NCBI GenBank assembly: GCA_033557685.1
Contig: JAWQRN010000056.1
Span: forward strand, 1-44,697
Source: Sperchopsis tessellata
Taxonomy: Eukaryota > Arthropoda > Insecta > Coleoptera > Hydrophilidae
Direction of reading: 5' to 3'
DNA length: 44,697 nucleotides
A program made the position numbers and the translations under genes. Below are positions 33,931-44,697 of the stretch, piece by piece. Within the stretch, counting starts at the first letter, position 1; each line of letters begins with the position of its first letter. The notes below the pieces were generated by a model. That model ran no database searches, was not told where the DNA came from, and saw only the letters and a program-made list of their open reading frames with translations.

Positions 33931-34418
33931 AATACTGTTTGAGTATCACTGGCAACAATTTGAATTATACATAGTATGCAAGGTTTACGAAATATCCGGT
34001 AGATAGCGCTGTTGTGTGCTTCATCAACACTAAACCCAACCCAATGTAAGTAATTTTTTATGTCTAATAAGGAATTTCCTAGATTTTTAAACGATAATTT
34101 TGAGTTTACGGAGAACTTTTGGGTTCTAAAAGACGCTTCAATGAGACTCTTAAGTTGAGCGGTTTAGTAAAATCGAAAGTTCCGTAAGAATTATCTAGTG
34201 TGACGCTTTTATAGTTAAATAAAAATGGCAGCTTTTTTCTGATAAAATTTATGCATAGTTTAACTGTATATAGCATTCTTTAAAAGGACACATTGATAAA
34301 TAACAATAGACGTGTGGCACAACAAGGGGTGTGTTATTTGAAAGGTTCGTCTGTTTCTGTTTGTGCAACGTTACAATTTTGGTTGTCAATATGACATTTA
34401 TTCTATGACAAATTTTGA

Positions 34419-34853
<435 letters not shown>

Positions 34854-35133
34854 GTAAGTGTTTTTTTTTAAGTACGTTTAATGAAATAAATAGTAAATAA
34901 TTGTGGTGTCCCCTTATGGTTTAGTTTCCTGTACAATAACAGGTTGTGTTCCTATGCCAATTTAATATTGGAGAAGCTGGTCGCTTGTTTTGCATTATTC
35001 CATTATGTCGCTCACCGAGTAAATGGCTTGTTGCTATGTTGGATATGGATTATTTGCACTGTTGTGGCAAGTTATGCTTGTTCATTTGGTAATGTAATCG
35101 TGCATCATTTTTTTATTCTTTGAAAATAAAAAA

Positions 35134-35725
35134 TTGAATGACAATACATATTTGTCATGTAGAGTAACTCTCAAGGATTAATGGTTATCAAGAATAAAAT
35201 TTAAAAATGTTGTCACTGACAGTCCTCATTTGAATATGAAAGTTACTGATGACGTCACAGGTAGTCGTAACAGAAAATATCATTGAAGAGTCCTATCTAT
35301 GTTATCCAATATCTATGGCAGATACATGTTTACAGACCTCTTACCAAATACATGCTGGTACAACTCTGCTGACCATAAATATCTGCTACAGAGTTATTTA
35401 ATCATAATACATCATCACCAATTTGGTAACTGATTGGGTGAAACACCACATGTGCCGAACACCATTTTTAAAATCATTAATAATGTATAATTGAATAAAG
35501 TAATACATATTTGTCATCTATAGTTATTCTTATAGATCAATAGTTATCTAGAAAGAAATTTACGAAAGCCGTCATTGATAGTTCTCATTTGAATATGGGA
35601 CCTACTGTTGACATCACAAGTAGTTGTAACGGACAGTATTATTGAAGAGTCCTATCTATGACATGTCTACAGACCTCATACCAAATACATGCTGATTCAA
35701 CTTTGCTGTTCATATATAACCATTA
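35134..35725. repeat. Direct duplication of a ~240-bp block, period about 357 bp
   Basis: Copy 1 (about 35134-35390) and copy 2 (about 35491-35725) share ATACATATTTGTCAT, CTCATTTGAATATG, GAAGAGTCCTATCTATG and CCAAATACATGCTG in the same order. No coding signal. Probably an old tandem duplication or two copies of a non-autonomous element. Confidence 0.8.
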
Positions 35726-36551
35726 GCCACTTAGTCATACGCCAATAACGATTGTTGATCGGTTAGAAAAGAATCTGTGCTTACGAATCTAGTTGAGATT
35801 TAAGGTAAGGTTTTGTATACACTATATTTATTGTTTTGATTATTTGGACATGCTATTGATTCCGGATTTACAGACACTTTGAATAATTTACCTAAAGTAG
35901 ATTCCGAAATGTTTGTTTAATTTTTTACCTGAAATGTGAATTTTGTGAGTGTTACATTAATGTGATTCTTAATGATAGCGCACTATTGAAAAACTATTTC
36001 TTTTCCAATGATTGCACTTTTAAACCAATTTTTTCGATCATTTATACTTTGTCGGCGGGTGTTGAACATTGATTACTTCTACACAAATATTTATTTTTAT
36101 TATGATTAATTTAATTCAATTAAATTTAATGTAAATTACATAGCTTCTACATAGTATACATGGATAATAGATATGTGATGTATCCTATAGGATTCGAAGC
36201 CTTTAGTTCCCTTGGAGTTTGCTTAGTTGTGTCTTGTTCATCTGTTGTTTTAGCGCTTTCTAAAACGAACTTAATTTTTGTATTCTTTTTGTTTCTTCTG
36301 GTAGTTGATTATATAGTATAGCCCCTATTGTGTTTTTTTCTTCCTATTTCCTTATTTTCTTTGGAGCGCATGCTTATGTTTTCTTTTTCCGGTTCGATTT
36401 TGATGTTCGACTTAATATATCCTCCTAATATTTATTTAATTCTGAGAATATATTCATAGTTTATCCTTGAGTGGACTATTTAGCTTCCTTATTGTCTTTA
36501 TTGCTTTATTTTGAGCAAATTTGTATTTCTTGGATGTTTTTTTTTTTTTGA

Positions 36552-36689
36552 TGTTCCGCCCCAAACGTTTATCTGGTAGTCGATGTGGGATAGTATATGT
36601 GCATTATATATTAGCTTTTATGTTCCTCCCCAGGCGTTTATTTCGTAGTGGATGTGGGATAGTATATGTGCGTTATATATTAGCTTCTA
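36552..36689. repeat. 69-bp tandem duplication inside the LINE RT gene
   Basis: Two adjacent 69-bp units start TGTTCC(G/T)CCCCA and end ATATATTAGCTT(T/C)TA. The unit is 23 codons, so the duplication keeps the LINE reading frame. It repeats a segment like LIYNAHILSHIDYQINVWGG of the RT C-terminal region. Confidence 0.85.
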
Positions 36690-37534
36690 CTAGGTAAGAA
36701 ATAATATTTTGATGTCCCAATTAATGGAGCAGTTTTCTTCGTTATTTTAAGTATATGGTTGATTTTACCTCTTCTATTTGATCATCTTCTGTAAGGATTG
36801 TGATGTCTTGATTGTTTTGTCCCTGTGAGAAAACCATGTATTTTATTTTTTCAGTGTTGATTGTTAGTAGGTTATTTTGAAGCCAATGGTTGAACATAAT
36901 CTTGTCTCTGTTGATATAGTTTTCCATTACCTCGATACTCTTGTGTCTTTGTAGAAGACAAGTGTCATCCGCATATATATAGTATGATGCTTAAAGATTT
37001 TGTTCTTTTAGGTCTTTAATGTATATGCTATAGAGTATGGGTCCTAATACACTTCACTGCGGCACTCTGTAAGTTGTTGTGCTTGAGCTTTGTGTTCCAT
37101 CGATACTTGTTCTTTGGGTTCTGTTTTTCAGGAATGTCTCAAAGATTCTGTGTTGTGTTCCTCTAATGCCTGCTTTTTTTAGTTTGGCTAGGAGAAGTTC
37201 TCTTCATACTGTATCAAAGGCCTTTTTTAGGTCTGTATGTCTACATACTACATACTCCCATTTGTTTACACCTTCCTGTATGTCAATGAGTAGGTCATTT
37301 ATAGCAGATGTTGTGCTAGATCTTTTTGGAAAGCATACTGCTTCTTATTCATGAACTAGGTCTTGTAGTTTATTAGTCTGTTCTTTAGGATTTTCTCTAT
37401 ATTTTTACTACTAAAAATAGATATTAGAGCTATTGGTCTGTAATTGCTCATTTGACTTTTTTCTTCACCTTTGTATATTGGCACTATTGTTGTTTCATTC
37501 AGGTTTTTGGGAAACGTACCAGTTCTAAACACTA

Positions 37535-37561
37535 CATTCTGTCAAAAAAGTACCGGGAATT
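37535..37561 (+). repeat. mariner left terminal inverted repeat
   Basis: CATTCTGTCAAAAAAGTACC, then GGGAATT. Compared with the inverted right end it differs at one position (ACC versus ACA). Confidence 0.9.
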
Positions 37562-37726
37562 TTTAATTCAAATGGTCCGGGCAAATGCCAAGTATACAAT
37601 TTTTTTTCCTAGATTGGAAAGACTGTCATTGTTTATATTGCAAAGTTTGAACGTGATTTGTTTACCAGTCTTTTTAGGGCAGCTAATAAACTCAGACGAC
37701 CTTATTAGTGTTTCACGATTTGCACA

Positions 37727-38773
37727 ATGAACGAAGTAGTTGAAAAGAGAGTTTGCCTCAAATTTTGTGTTGCAAATGGAATTTTGAGTGCGGAAGCGCT
37801 CAAAATGTTAGAAAGGACTTACTGTGATAAAGTTTTATCAAAAACATGTGCTTATGAGTGGTACAAAGTGTTCAAGGAGGGCCGAGCAATCGTCGAAGAC
37901 TTGCCTCGTTCCGGTCGACCTTCGACCTCCACTACTGACGATAACATCGACAAAGTGAAGGAAATTGTGCTTGATAATCGCCATACCAGCTTGAGAGAGA
38001 ATGCACACGACCTTAGTATCTCTCATGAGTCCGTTCGTTCGATTCTAGTGGACATTTTGGGCATGAGACGAGTCGCAGCACGACTTGTTCCAAAAGAGCT
38101 GAATTTTCTTCAGAAACGGTACCATGAACAGGTCGCATCGGATAAGCTTGAACTTGCCAATTCTGATACAACTTTCATGGAATGTACCATTACTGGTGAC
38201 GAGACGTGGGTATACGAGTTTGACATACAAACAAGCCAGCAGGCATCGGAATGGAGAACGAAAGAAGAGCCAAAACCGAAAAAACCGCGCCAAAGCCGCT
38301 CGAAACTCAAGGTGATGCTGATTGTTTTCTTCAATATTCACAGTCTGGTGCATCACGAATTCGTTCCAAATGGACAGAAGGTGAATAACGAATATTATTT
38401 AAACGTAATGATGCGTTTGCGTGAAAAAACCTGCCAAAAACAGCCATTGTTATGGAAGGACAATTCGTGGATTCTGCATGATGATAATGCACCTTCTCAT
38501 CGAGCCACTATTGTGACTGAGATTAAAACCTAAAATTCAACAAATATCATCGACCAATCACCGTATTTGCCTGATATGGCTCCGTGCAACTTCATTTTAT
38601 TTCCCAAACTCAAATTGCCATTACGTGGTACTCGTTTTGAGTCGATTGAAGCCATCAAAGAAAATTTGTTGAAGGAACTGATGGCTATACCGGAAAGCGC
38701 CGATAAAAAATGTTTCAAAGATTGGAAAAAAGGATGGCAGATGTGTGTTGTATCTAATGAGGCGACAAAATGA
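37727..38773 (+). pseudogene. mariner transposase, nonsense mutation and altered catalytic triad
   Basis: 348 codons including one internal stop, the usual mariner length. Mariner transposase cuts and pastes the element through a DD(34)D active site. The N-terminal HTH region is followed by the linker motif (LPRSGRPST, about residues 59-67). The first catalytic Asp lies in TGDETWVYEF and the second in HDDNAPSH. TAA at 38531-38533 interrupts the frame 15 codons after the second Asp. The frame then continues without shift through YLPDMAPCNFILFPKLK. Counting 34 residues from the second Asp reaches codon 288, AAC (Asn), where mariners have Asp. The element is therefore dead twice over. Otherwise the frame is intact to TGA at 38771-38773. 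Confidence 0.92.
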
Positions 38774-38800
38774 AAATGGAAAATCTGTGTTTTATTTAAT

Positions 38801-38827
38801 AATTCCCTGTACTTTTTTGACAGAATG
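38801..38827 (-). repeat. mariner right terminal inverted repeat
   Basis: The inverse reads CATTCTGTCAAAAAAGTACA, then GGGAATT. It follows the transposase stop by about 30 nt. Confidence 0.9.
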
Positions 38828-39215
38828 TATATTTATCAGACTTGTTATAGATAGGATTATTTCTTGACCCAGTTCTTTGATAGTTTCTGCTCTTATGTGG
38901 TCACCACCTGGAGCCTTGCCATTTTTTAAGGTTGTTATAACTTCATTTGAGTTGTATTCAAATAAATAACATGACTTCTCTTCGTTAAACGCTGTTGTGC
39001 AAATTGGGTCTCCATTGGGTTCACCAATTCCTGCAAAATAATTGTTTGAAAACTCTCTTATTTCATTTGGTATGTCATATAGAATGTTTGCTGTTCTCCA
39101 TTTTGTTATTTAGGGTGTAGTTTATTGCTTTACATATTTTCCTTGGGTTGTTGATTGCATGCCGGAATTTTTTGTTTGTGTAGGCCCTTTTCCTCTCTGT
39201 TATTACAAGTTCTAA

Positions 39216-41059
39216 TATCAATATCAATTACATGAAGTAATACAAATGGAAACTATGAAAACAATAGCTTTCAATAAACTAATTTTTTTATATAAAAACT
39301 ACAGTACTTACTTGTATACTTGGAACAAGTATTTTTCTTAAAGTCTACAGCACATTCTGATTGAATATACATTTTTATAGTTATATACATTCGGGGAGTT
39401 TAGTATAAAAAAATCCCCGCATAAAAACATCAAAATGTATGAATGGTATGCAAAAAAATACATTTATGTAACTGTGCACTACTTTTAATTTCATGAAAAT
39501 ATTAGACCGCTATTACTTTTATATTATTTCTTTTTTGTGGAACAAGAAAATTCTGCAAAATATCGGCATAGGCCAACTAGTTATGTAGGACATGATAAGG
39601 CAACACGTGATTTTCAAATTCATACGAAAATATGGGTATCTAAAAAGTGTATTTAAATTCTCAGATGACAGAATTTAAAATATAAACGAAAAACAGTAAT
39701 TTAATAGTAAAACAGCAATAGAAATAAGTATTATAACCATAGAGGTATTATATAGGTATGTATTTTAAATGAAAAATGTTTTTCTGTTTTACATTTATGA
39801 CACTATGTTTATCACAACTTATCTAATAAAAATTTTATGTTATTACTTAGAAGTTCGATAGGTCCAAAAGTTGAAGTTGAGAGTGGTGTAAAATTCTCAG
39901 ATAAATTTGAATTTATTAAATAATGTGTGGAAACAATGCCCTCTATTGCCTGTTTTATTATTGTCTCATTCATAGTAAAAACTTCGTTAAATTAATACTA
40001 TGAGCCAGGGTTGTTGATCTTGTTATTAATACTATGTGCTTTCTTGACAATTTTTTCTTGTAGAAGCATGGTTTTTATTTGTTACCTTTTAAAAAAAGCA
40101 GTTTATTATGTGTATTAAAAATTACTTGATCATTATTATGGTCAAGATGCATTATTTCGATAAATTATATATAGATCTGTTTAATTGAAATTTCATGGAC
40201 AATTATATATTGGATTACCAATCCAAACCAAGTCTATAAGATTAGATCATTTGTTATTCAAAAAATAGCAAGTATACAGTGTAGAATTTGAACATTGATA
40301 TTATTCTTGGAAGTTCCATTTTATGGTTCGTTATTAATACAAATTTCTAAATACATAGTACAATAAATTGGTTTAAATTATATTAATGCTTGCCACTTCC
40401 AATGCGACCTAGCTAGAAAACAAAACACGTAACACTAACAACCCAATAGGATCATTGTTTCCTTAGAAGCAAAACACTTTAACCAGATATACTTGAGGTT
40501 TTTGAATAAAATGATATTCTCATTGAATTAGGTCAGGGCTATAAGGGAGACGCCTTAACTGTCTGAACTCGTGATCATTGCATATATACTGAATTTTATT
40601 CGCCTTATGAACCTAACAACTGATGCAGCAACACATTTTTTGCCACTAAGAACTTGGATGTTTTTCCTCTACAGCAGTTTTTACCTTTGGATTTTATTTC
40701 TATAGACTTCTCCATTTATAGTAGACTCCTTACACATATTTTTGATAAGCAAAACTCCTTCAGAATCCTAGAAAACTCACTTTTCTTCTGTAATTTATGT
40801 TTTGGCTTTTTTTTGTCCAAGGGATATACCCCTCTTTTCCATTGAAATAATATTCACCAATATTTCAGTTGAAAACAAGATAACTGTTGATCTGTGATTT
40901 ACAATCAAATGCACATATGTGATCCGGAGTCTGATTTGTCGGACATTTATTATGAACACAGTGACAGAACGAAAAAGATTTAATATTTGTAATGTTCTTA
41001 TTTTTATATACCATAGAATATAGTAGTCAATTACACACTATTAACTATAGACCTTTAGA
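39216..41059. other. No feature recognised (Cdc42 intron)
   Basis: AT-rich sequence. I see no ORF with a domain, no inverted-repeat element and no RNA gene. Confidence 0.45.
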
Positions 41060-42390
41060 TTTAGCTTACCATAGATTCTAATATTAAAAGAATGTTACAA
41101 AATATACAGCATTATACTGTGTTAGGTATGATAAAGTTGTTTTTCTATGATTACTTGGTGTTCTGTTCTTTACAATGGGTTTTCTTAAATTGTATTGATT
41201 TTATTTTTATTTTACATCTGTTCCTAAAACAATTATCAATTTTGGTGAATCTTTGGCTTGAAATTTTTATTTGTTTTGGAGACTTTCTTTTGTTGGTTGA
41301 TCTGGTTAAAACCTGTGATCTAGATCCACCACATTATGTCTGGTCAGTCTTTCCAATCTCGTTGCTCTGCCCCCTACCAGCTTTGTGGCGAGTTGGTTTG
41401 GATGGTTATTTAGTCTCTTGGTATTTTACACTTCGTTTCGCTATTTCCTGCCACAAAGTTTCGATTTGTAAGTCTTCGTATATGTATCTGTTTCGGATAT
41501 ATTGCGGTATGTCGTATATTGTTCTTAAGATTTTGGACTGAAATCTTTGCAATATTTCATTAATTGACGCACATGCGGTGCCCCACAGCTCTAGCCCATA
41601 TGTCCATATTGGTTTTAGTATGGTCTTATATACTAGTTCCTTACAGCATTATGGGCTTTGATCCCGATTTCCAGTAAATTAATAAAAAGAAAATAATACT
41701 AGTACCTTGCTCTCTTTTGATTGTTATGATCTTTGGCTAATAAGCCAGTACCTCTTTTATAGTTTCTGGTTTAGTTGTTTTCGTTTATTCCATATATGTG
41801 TTTTCCATGTTAATCTTCAGCCCAAATGCATACCCAACCTATCTCTTCCTGTTGTTGTCCAAATTAGTCCCATCTGGTCAATTTATTATTTCCGAGTGTT
41901 GTCGATCTTTCTTTGAGAAATACTTTTGTGTTTAAGGTCATGTTAATTGGTGAGTGATCTGAAGATGTTTGTAGTATGATTCGGTGTGTAGCTAATAGTC
42001 GGCTACTCTTTTTGTTGCAAAGAAGTTGAGTAAATCGGGTATTATCTATCTATCTATTTTATTCTTATCTGTTGGGCAATATGTTGATTCTCCTGTTGAT
42101 AGACACTGAATGTTGTTGTTTGTTATTGTTTGGTATAGTTGTCTTCCTCTTGGTAGTGTAAGTGTGTATTCCCAGTGTATGTGATTTGCATTCCAGTCTC
42201 CTCCGACGAAAAACGTTTTTAGCGTACCACAGATTCTAATATCAAAAGAACGAAACAAAATATACAGCATATTACGGTCTTCGGTTTGATAAAGTTGTTT
42301 TTCTATGATTACTTGGTGTTTGTTCCATGCTATCTCTTTAAAATGGGTTTTCTTAAATTTTATTGATTTTACATCAGGAAAACAGTACAA
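41060..42390 (-). mobile_element. Jockey-like LINE, internally deleted, with duplicated endonuclease segment
   Basis: On the - strand, 42390-41950 encodes part of an endonuclease (GGDWNANHIHWEYTLTLPRG, then STGESTYCPTDKNKI and a decayed LSSDH-type region). Positions 41700-41290 encode the RT C-terminus (TNMDIWARAVGH, then IAKISVQNLKNNIRHT), so the RT core is deleted between them. Further along, 41215-41060 is a second copy of the endonuclease segment 42373-42218 (shared AAAGTTGTTTTTCTATGATT on +), in the same orientation. Two overlapping copies have therefore been joined head to tail or rearranged. Many stops. Confidence 0.7.
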
Positions 42391-43179
42391 GACATGGTCA
42401 CCTTACTAATATTATTCGATGTTTACATTAATGTTTGGAAACAGCAGGAAAGCGTGATATATTTCATGTGTACAGATGTACATATAAAAATTAACATTAA
42501 AGCAAATCACTATTTTGCAGTTAAAAAAACCAATAAAATAAATTTGAATCTATTAAAAGGCTACGTTAGAACCTACTAGATGCAATGTATGCGGATATAT
42601 GGTAGACAAGTAATTTTTCACTGAACGGGAATTTCAACTATTTTTGGCCAAAAATGTTAAAATGAGTTTTTTTCAGTCTATCAAACAAAAGAAATTGAAA
42701 CATATACCCAACATGTATTTTGAACTTGTTATGTATGTAAATAAACTTTCTATCAACTGAAGAGTACATATTAAAAAGGCTTTTATTACAATAAGAAGTA
42801 CCCAGTACAATGTATGATCTAAAACTAACATAAGTTAAACAGTATAAGGAAATGTTTTGTTGCTGGCGGGGCAACCGGATGCTTACTCATTCTATTTTAT
42901 GCAGAATGTGTGTTATTAGTGAATAGTGTACATTATGGGATATGTAACTCTTCCCCACCCTTGAATGAAGCTCCCTTGGCAGTTTGGTTTGCCGTTTTTG
43001 GAGTTTTCTTTGTAGAATTTCTTCTTCTTGAAGTTCGTTCTGATTTTCGGGTTTTTCTATTTTACTTTTCGTGTATTTTGTTACTAGATAACATCCAATT
43101 GTAATAGTTGAGATGTATAATATTGAATATTATTTAAAAGGAAATTTGCTGTATTGTGGATATTTATAATTAAATTAAT

Positions 43180-43316
43180 AGCAGGATGTTGTCCTTCCTG
43201 CTAGGTAGTGCTGTGTTCGCGTTGCCCAGAACGCACGTTCAGCTTGATGATGACCTGAACGGTCAAAAATGGTAGGTAAATAAACAATAAAAATGTTGTA
43301 GGACAACATCCTGCTT
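43180..43316. repeat. Short inverted-repeat element with stem-loop core
   Basis: AGCAGGATGTTGTCCT (from about 43181) is inverted as AGGACAACATCCTGCT at about 43300-43316. Between them, at about 43237-43262, TTGATGATGACC, a 5-nt loop and GGTCAAAA forms a 5-bp stem. This layout recalls the block in the dispersed repeats at 8409-8446 and 29535-29583. Confidence 0.6.
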
Positions 43317-43392
43317 TTTATTTGATTACAATATTCTAGTCCATATGCTGGCGATATAGAGGTTTGATGTTCAATGGCCATAATCAGGATTT

Positions 43393-43455
43393 TGTTTATT
43401 TATTTAACATCTGCCTATTTCCTCTGCCTTGCCAATCACCAACGCCAGGGATTAG
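43393..43455. repeat. Dispersed repeat, copy 2
   Basis: Shares TTTGTTTATTTA, CTATTTCCT and GCCAGGGATTA with 32478-32540 in the same orientation. Confidence 0.5.
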
Positions 43456-43533
43456 GCTCTCACACGTGGGAATTTTACCTCATCCAGTGTTCCAACTGGA
43501 ATTGGGTTCTTTCATGTGCATGTGGTCTTTATT

Positions 43534-43900
43534 TTACCTACAATATACAGGATCCACAGTCTTAATCAGGATTTCTTCCATCTCCTTCAATTTTCTTAAT
43601 ACAATTTTTAAATTTGATGTTTGATTTCTTTGAAGCTCTAATGGTTGGCTATCGATGTTTAGTGGCTTCCATAGGTGACATCTTGGTATGATATATCTTC
43701 CTGTCGAAATATTATTGTTGTTTTCTTTAATAAGAAAAATTCTTGTTAGAATTTTTGTTCCCAATTCACGTTCGCATCTAATTGTTAGTTTTTATTGTTG
43801 TGGAAAAACACCAAGGTATTGGTTATCTTCAGTGATGATTTATAAGTGGTTGTTGGTTATATTTACTTCTGTAGATCCGTAAATCCTGATCTACAATTGG
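43534..43900 (-). pseudogene. Coding-like fragment of unknown origin
   Basis: A 76-codon ORF (43764-43534; LTRIFLIKENNNNISTGRYI, LKIVLRKLKEMEEILIKTVD) continues upstream in the same frame, with stops, to about 43900 (ITEDNQYLGVFPQQ). Its composition is less AT-biased than the neighbourhood, which suggests former coding sequence. I do not recognise it. It may be a retroelement ORF fragment. The last codons read TGTAGGTAAAAT, a possible splice donor. Confidence 0.25.
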
Positions 43901-44452
43901 TCGGGATAGGAAGTAAATAGTATAAGTGAAATTCTATTTCAAAGTCAATAGGGAATAAGAGGAAATAATTAATTTGTGTGGGTTTAACATTTCAATTTAA
44001 TTTTATAACTAATTCGAATTGTAACATGTTTTCATATTTAATTTCGAATGGAAATTGATTTTTATAATGTTCAGAGATTTTGCGTATCTCTAAGAAAAAT
44101 TATGATTTGTCTTAGATCGGTAATAATTTTTGATAATTTGAATGATTTCATCTTCAGCTTCTATTTCAGGTTTTTTTATTCCTGGCAAATACCTAATTTG
44201 AATCATTCACTCATTGTCAGATTGAATTTTTCGTATAGTTCTCATACTATGTACGAGGTGGAGATGTTGCTGTGTTTTGTTTTGTTTTTGATTATTTACA
44301 TAGTGTGAAGCATGTTTTACATGTACAGATTGTGAGGTTGTCTTTTTGAAATGGATTGATTATTGTTTGTACTTTGTGCATGGTGATGATTGTTTTGTGT
44401 ATTAACATTTAGCAAGGCATTGTACAGCTTACAAGAAAGTGTTTTTCCATTT

Positions 44453-44511
44453 TATAAACCTTTTTGTGTCCTGATTTGCGGTTATATAAACCTTTTTGTG
44501 TCCTGATTTGC
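44453..44511. repeat. 32-bp tandem duplication
   Basis: TATAAACCTTTTTGTGTCCT, then GATTTGC, occurs at 44453 and again at 44485 without change over 27 bp. A very recent or conserved duplication. Confidence 0.9.
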
Positions 44512-44647
44512 CCTTTTGTTCTTCCATTTTAGGCCCTAGATGAAGAGCTAAATGTAGTTTGAAATGTTTGTGATTGTTTTATAGAACATATCAATAGAAA
44601 TATGTACAGCTGATTTTTGACAGTACTGTGTTACAGAGATAAATTTA

Positions 44648-44697
44648 CATCTTTTCTCTTAAATTATATATATATATATAATTTAAGAGAAAAGATG
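44648..44697. repeat. Perfect 50-bp palindrome at the window end
   Basis: CATCTTTTCTCTTAAATTAT, then ATATA, is followed directly by its exact reverse complement and ends at the last base. The centre is a TA run. The palindrome may extend further to the right. Confidence 0.9.

Larger units (their letters stand above)
37535..38827 (+). mobile_element. mariner transposon, full length, inactivated
   Basis: 1293 bp between TA dinucleotides (37533-37534 and 38828-38829), the expected target duplication. The terminal inverted repeats (CATTCTGTCAAAAAAGTAC at the left; its inverse at the right) match over about 26 bp with one or two differences, which shows a fairly young insertion. It carries one transposase gene in the + direction and lies inside the RT gene of an antisense LINE. 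That gives three nested layers with the Cdc42 intron. Confidence 0.95.
36150..39215 (-). mobile_element. Non-LTR retrotransposon (LINE) antisense to Cdc42, split by a mariner
   Basis: ORF2 reads right to left from about 39215. First comes the endonuclease-RT linker (AINNPRKICKAINYTL), then RT block 0 (LKNGKAPGGDHIRAETIKEL, about 38925). The mariner interrupts next (37535-38827). RT continues with FRTGTFPKNLNETTIVPIY (about 37515), NYRPIALISIFS, HTDLKKAFDTV, QSVLGPILYSIYI, and the catalytic box YIYADDT (about 36975). Next is a thumb (NYINRDKIMFNHWLQNNLL). The C-terminus LYNQLPEETKRIQKLSSFKK at about 36325-36260 is followed by a short 3' UTR. There are several stops and frameshifts. Without the mariner it is about 1.8 kb; the endonuclease is missing, so it is 5'-truncated. 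Clade not resolved (CR1/Jockey group likely). Confidence 0.8.
34854..44697 (+). other. Cdc42 intron 3 (at least 9.8 kb, continues past window)
   Basis: No further Cdc42 exon is visible. The intron holds the repeats and transposons listed below. The stretches 35730-36150, 39216-41059 and 42400-43175 have no recognisable feature apart from AT-rich sequence and short ORFs without domains. Confidence 0.7.

Noticed and set aside
34854..44697. Remaining Cdc42 exons (residues 97-191)
   Set aside because: No WVPEITHHC, TQIDLRDD or C-terminal CaaX-type sequence was found. They probably lie right of the window.

Overview
The window looks like AT-rich insect nuclear DNA. Compact host exons sit in very long introns and intergenic stretches filled with decayed transposable elements. 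The evidence is a corkscrew/SHP-2 gene, a Cdc42 gene with spliceosomal introns, a TAF1C-like gene, and many non-LTR, LTR, Tc1/mariner and piggyBac-type remnants. The order of insect cannot be fixed from the sequence.

Layout. Positions 1-4880 hold decayed non-LTR retrotransposons: an RTE-like element on +, a second endonuclease-RT element on - converging on it, and the 3' end of a third on +. Positions 6185-6812 are a Tc1-like transposase remnant. Positions 8325-9060 hold a dispersed repeat with a conserved stem-loop and a three-unit tandem repeat. Positions 9890-11960 are a Jockey/CR1-type LINE split by an ATCGAT-rich minisatellite.

Host gene cluster (12870-26310). On the - strand are the first three coding exons of corkscrew (SHP-2 tyrosine phosphatase; N-terminal SH2 domain). 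The first intron uses a GC-AG donor. Just upstream on the same strand is a 77-codon single-exon gene resembling the COX assembly factor COX14. About 630 bp away, and divergent on +, is a three-exon gene that I read as TAF1C, an RNA polymerase I TBP-associated factor. Its two introns hold a piggyBac-type MITE and a tRNA-derived SINE.

Positions 27000-34440 hold a Ty3/Gypsy pol remnant (-), a mostly deleted LTR retrotransposon (+), an inverted-repeat element and several small repeats. From 34442 on the + strand, Cdc42 begins: three exons encode residues 1-96, and the rest must lie beyond the right edge. Its third coding intron runs to the end of the window, at least 9.8 kb. It contains a duplicated ~240-bp block, a long antisense LINE with a complete but dead mariner inserted in its RT gene, a rearranged Jockey-like LINE, and further repeats. 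The window ends in a perfect 50-bp palindrome.

The host genes serve separate roles: receptor tyrosine kinase signalling, respiratory-chain assembly, rRNA transcription and cell polarity. I see no undescribed multi-gene system. The most useful observations are the csw GC-AG intron and altered SH2 tryptophan, the divergent COX14-like/TAF1C promoter with an NRF-1/EWG-like palindrome, the nested mariner with a D-to-N active-site change, and the terminal palindrome.
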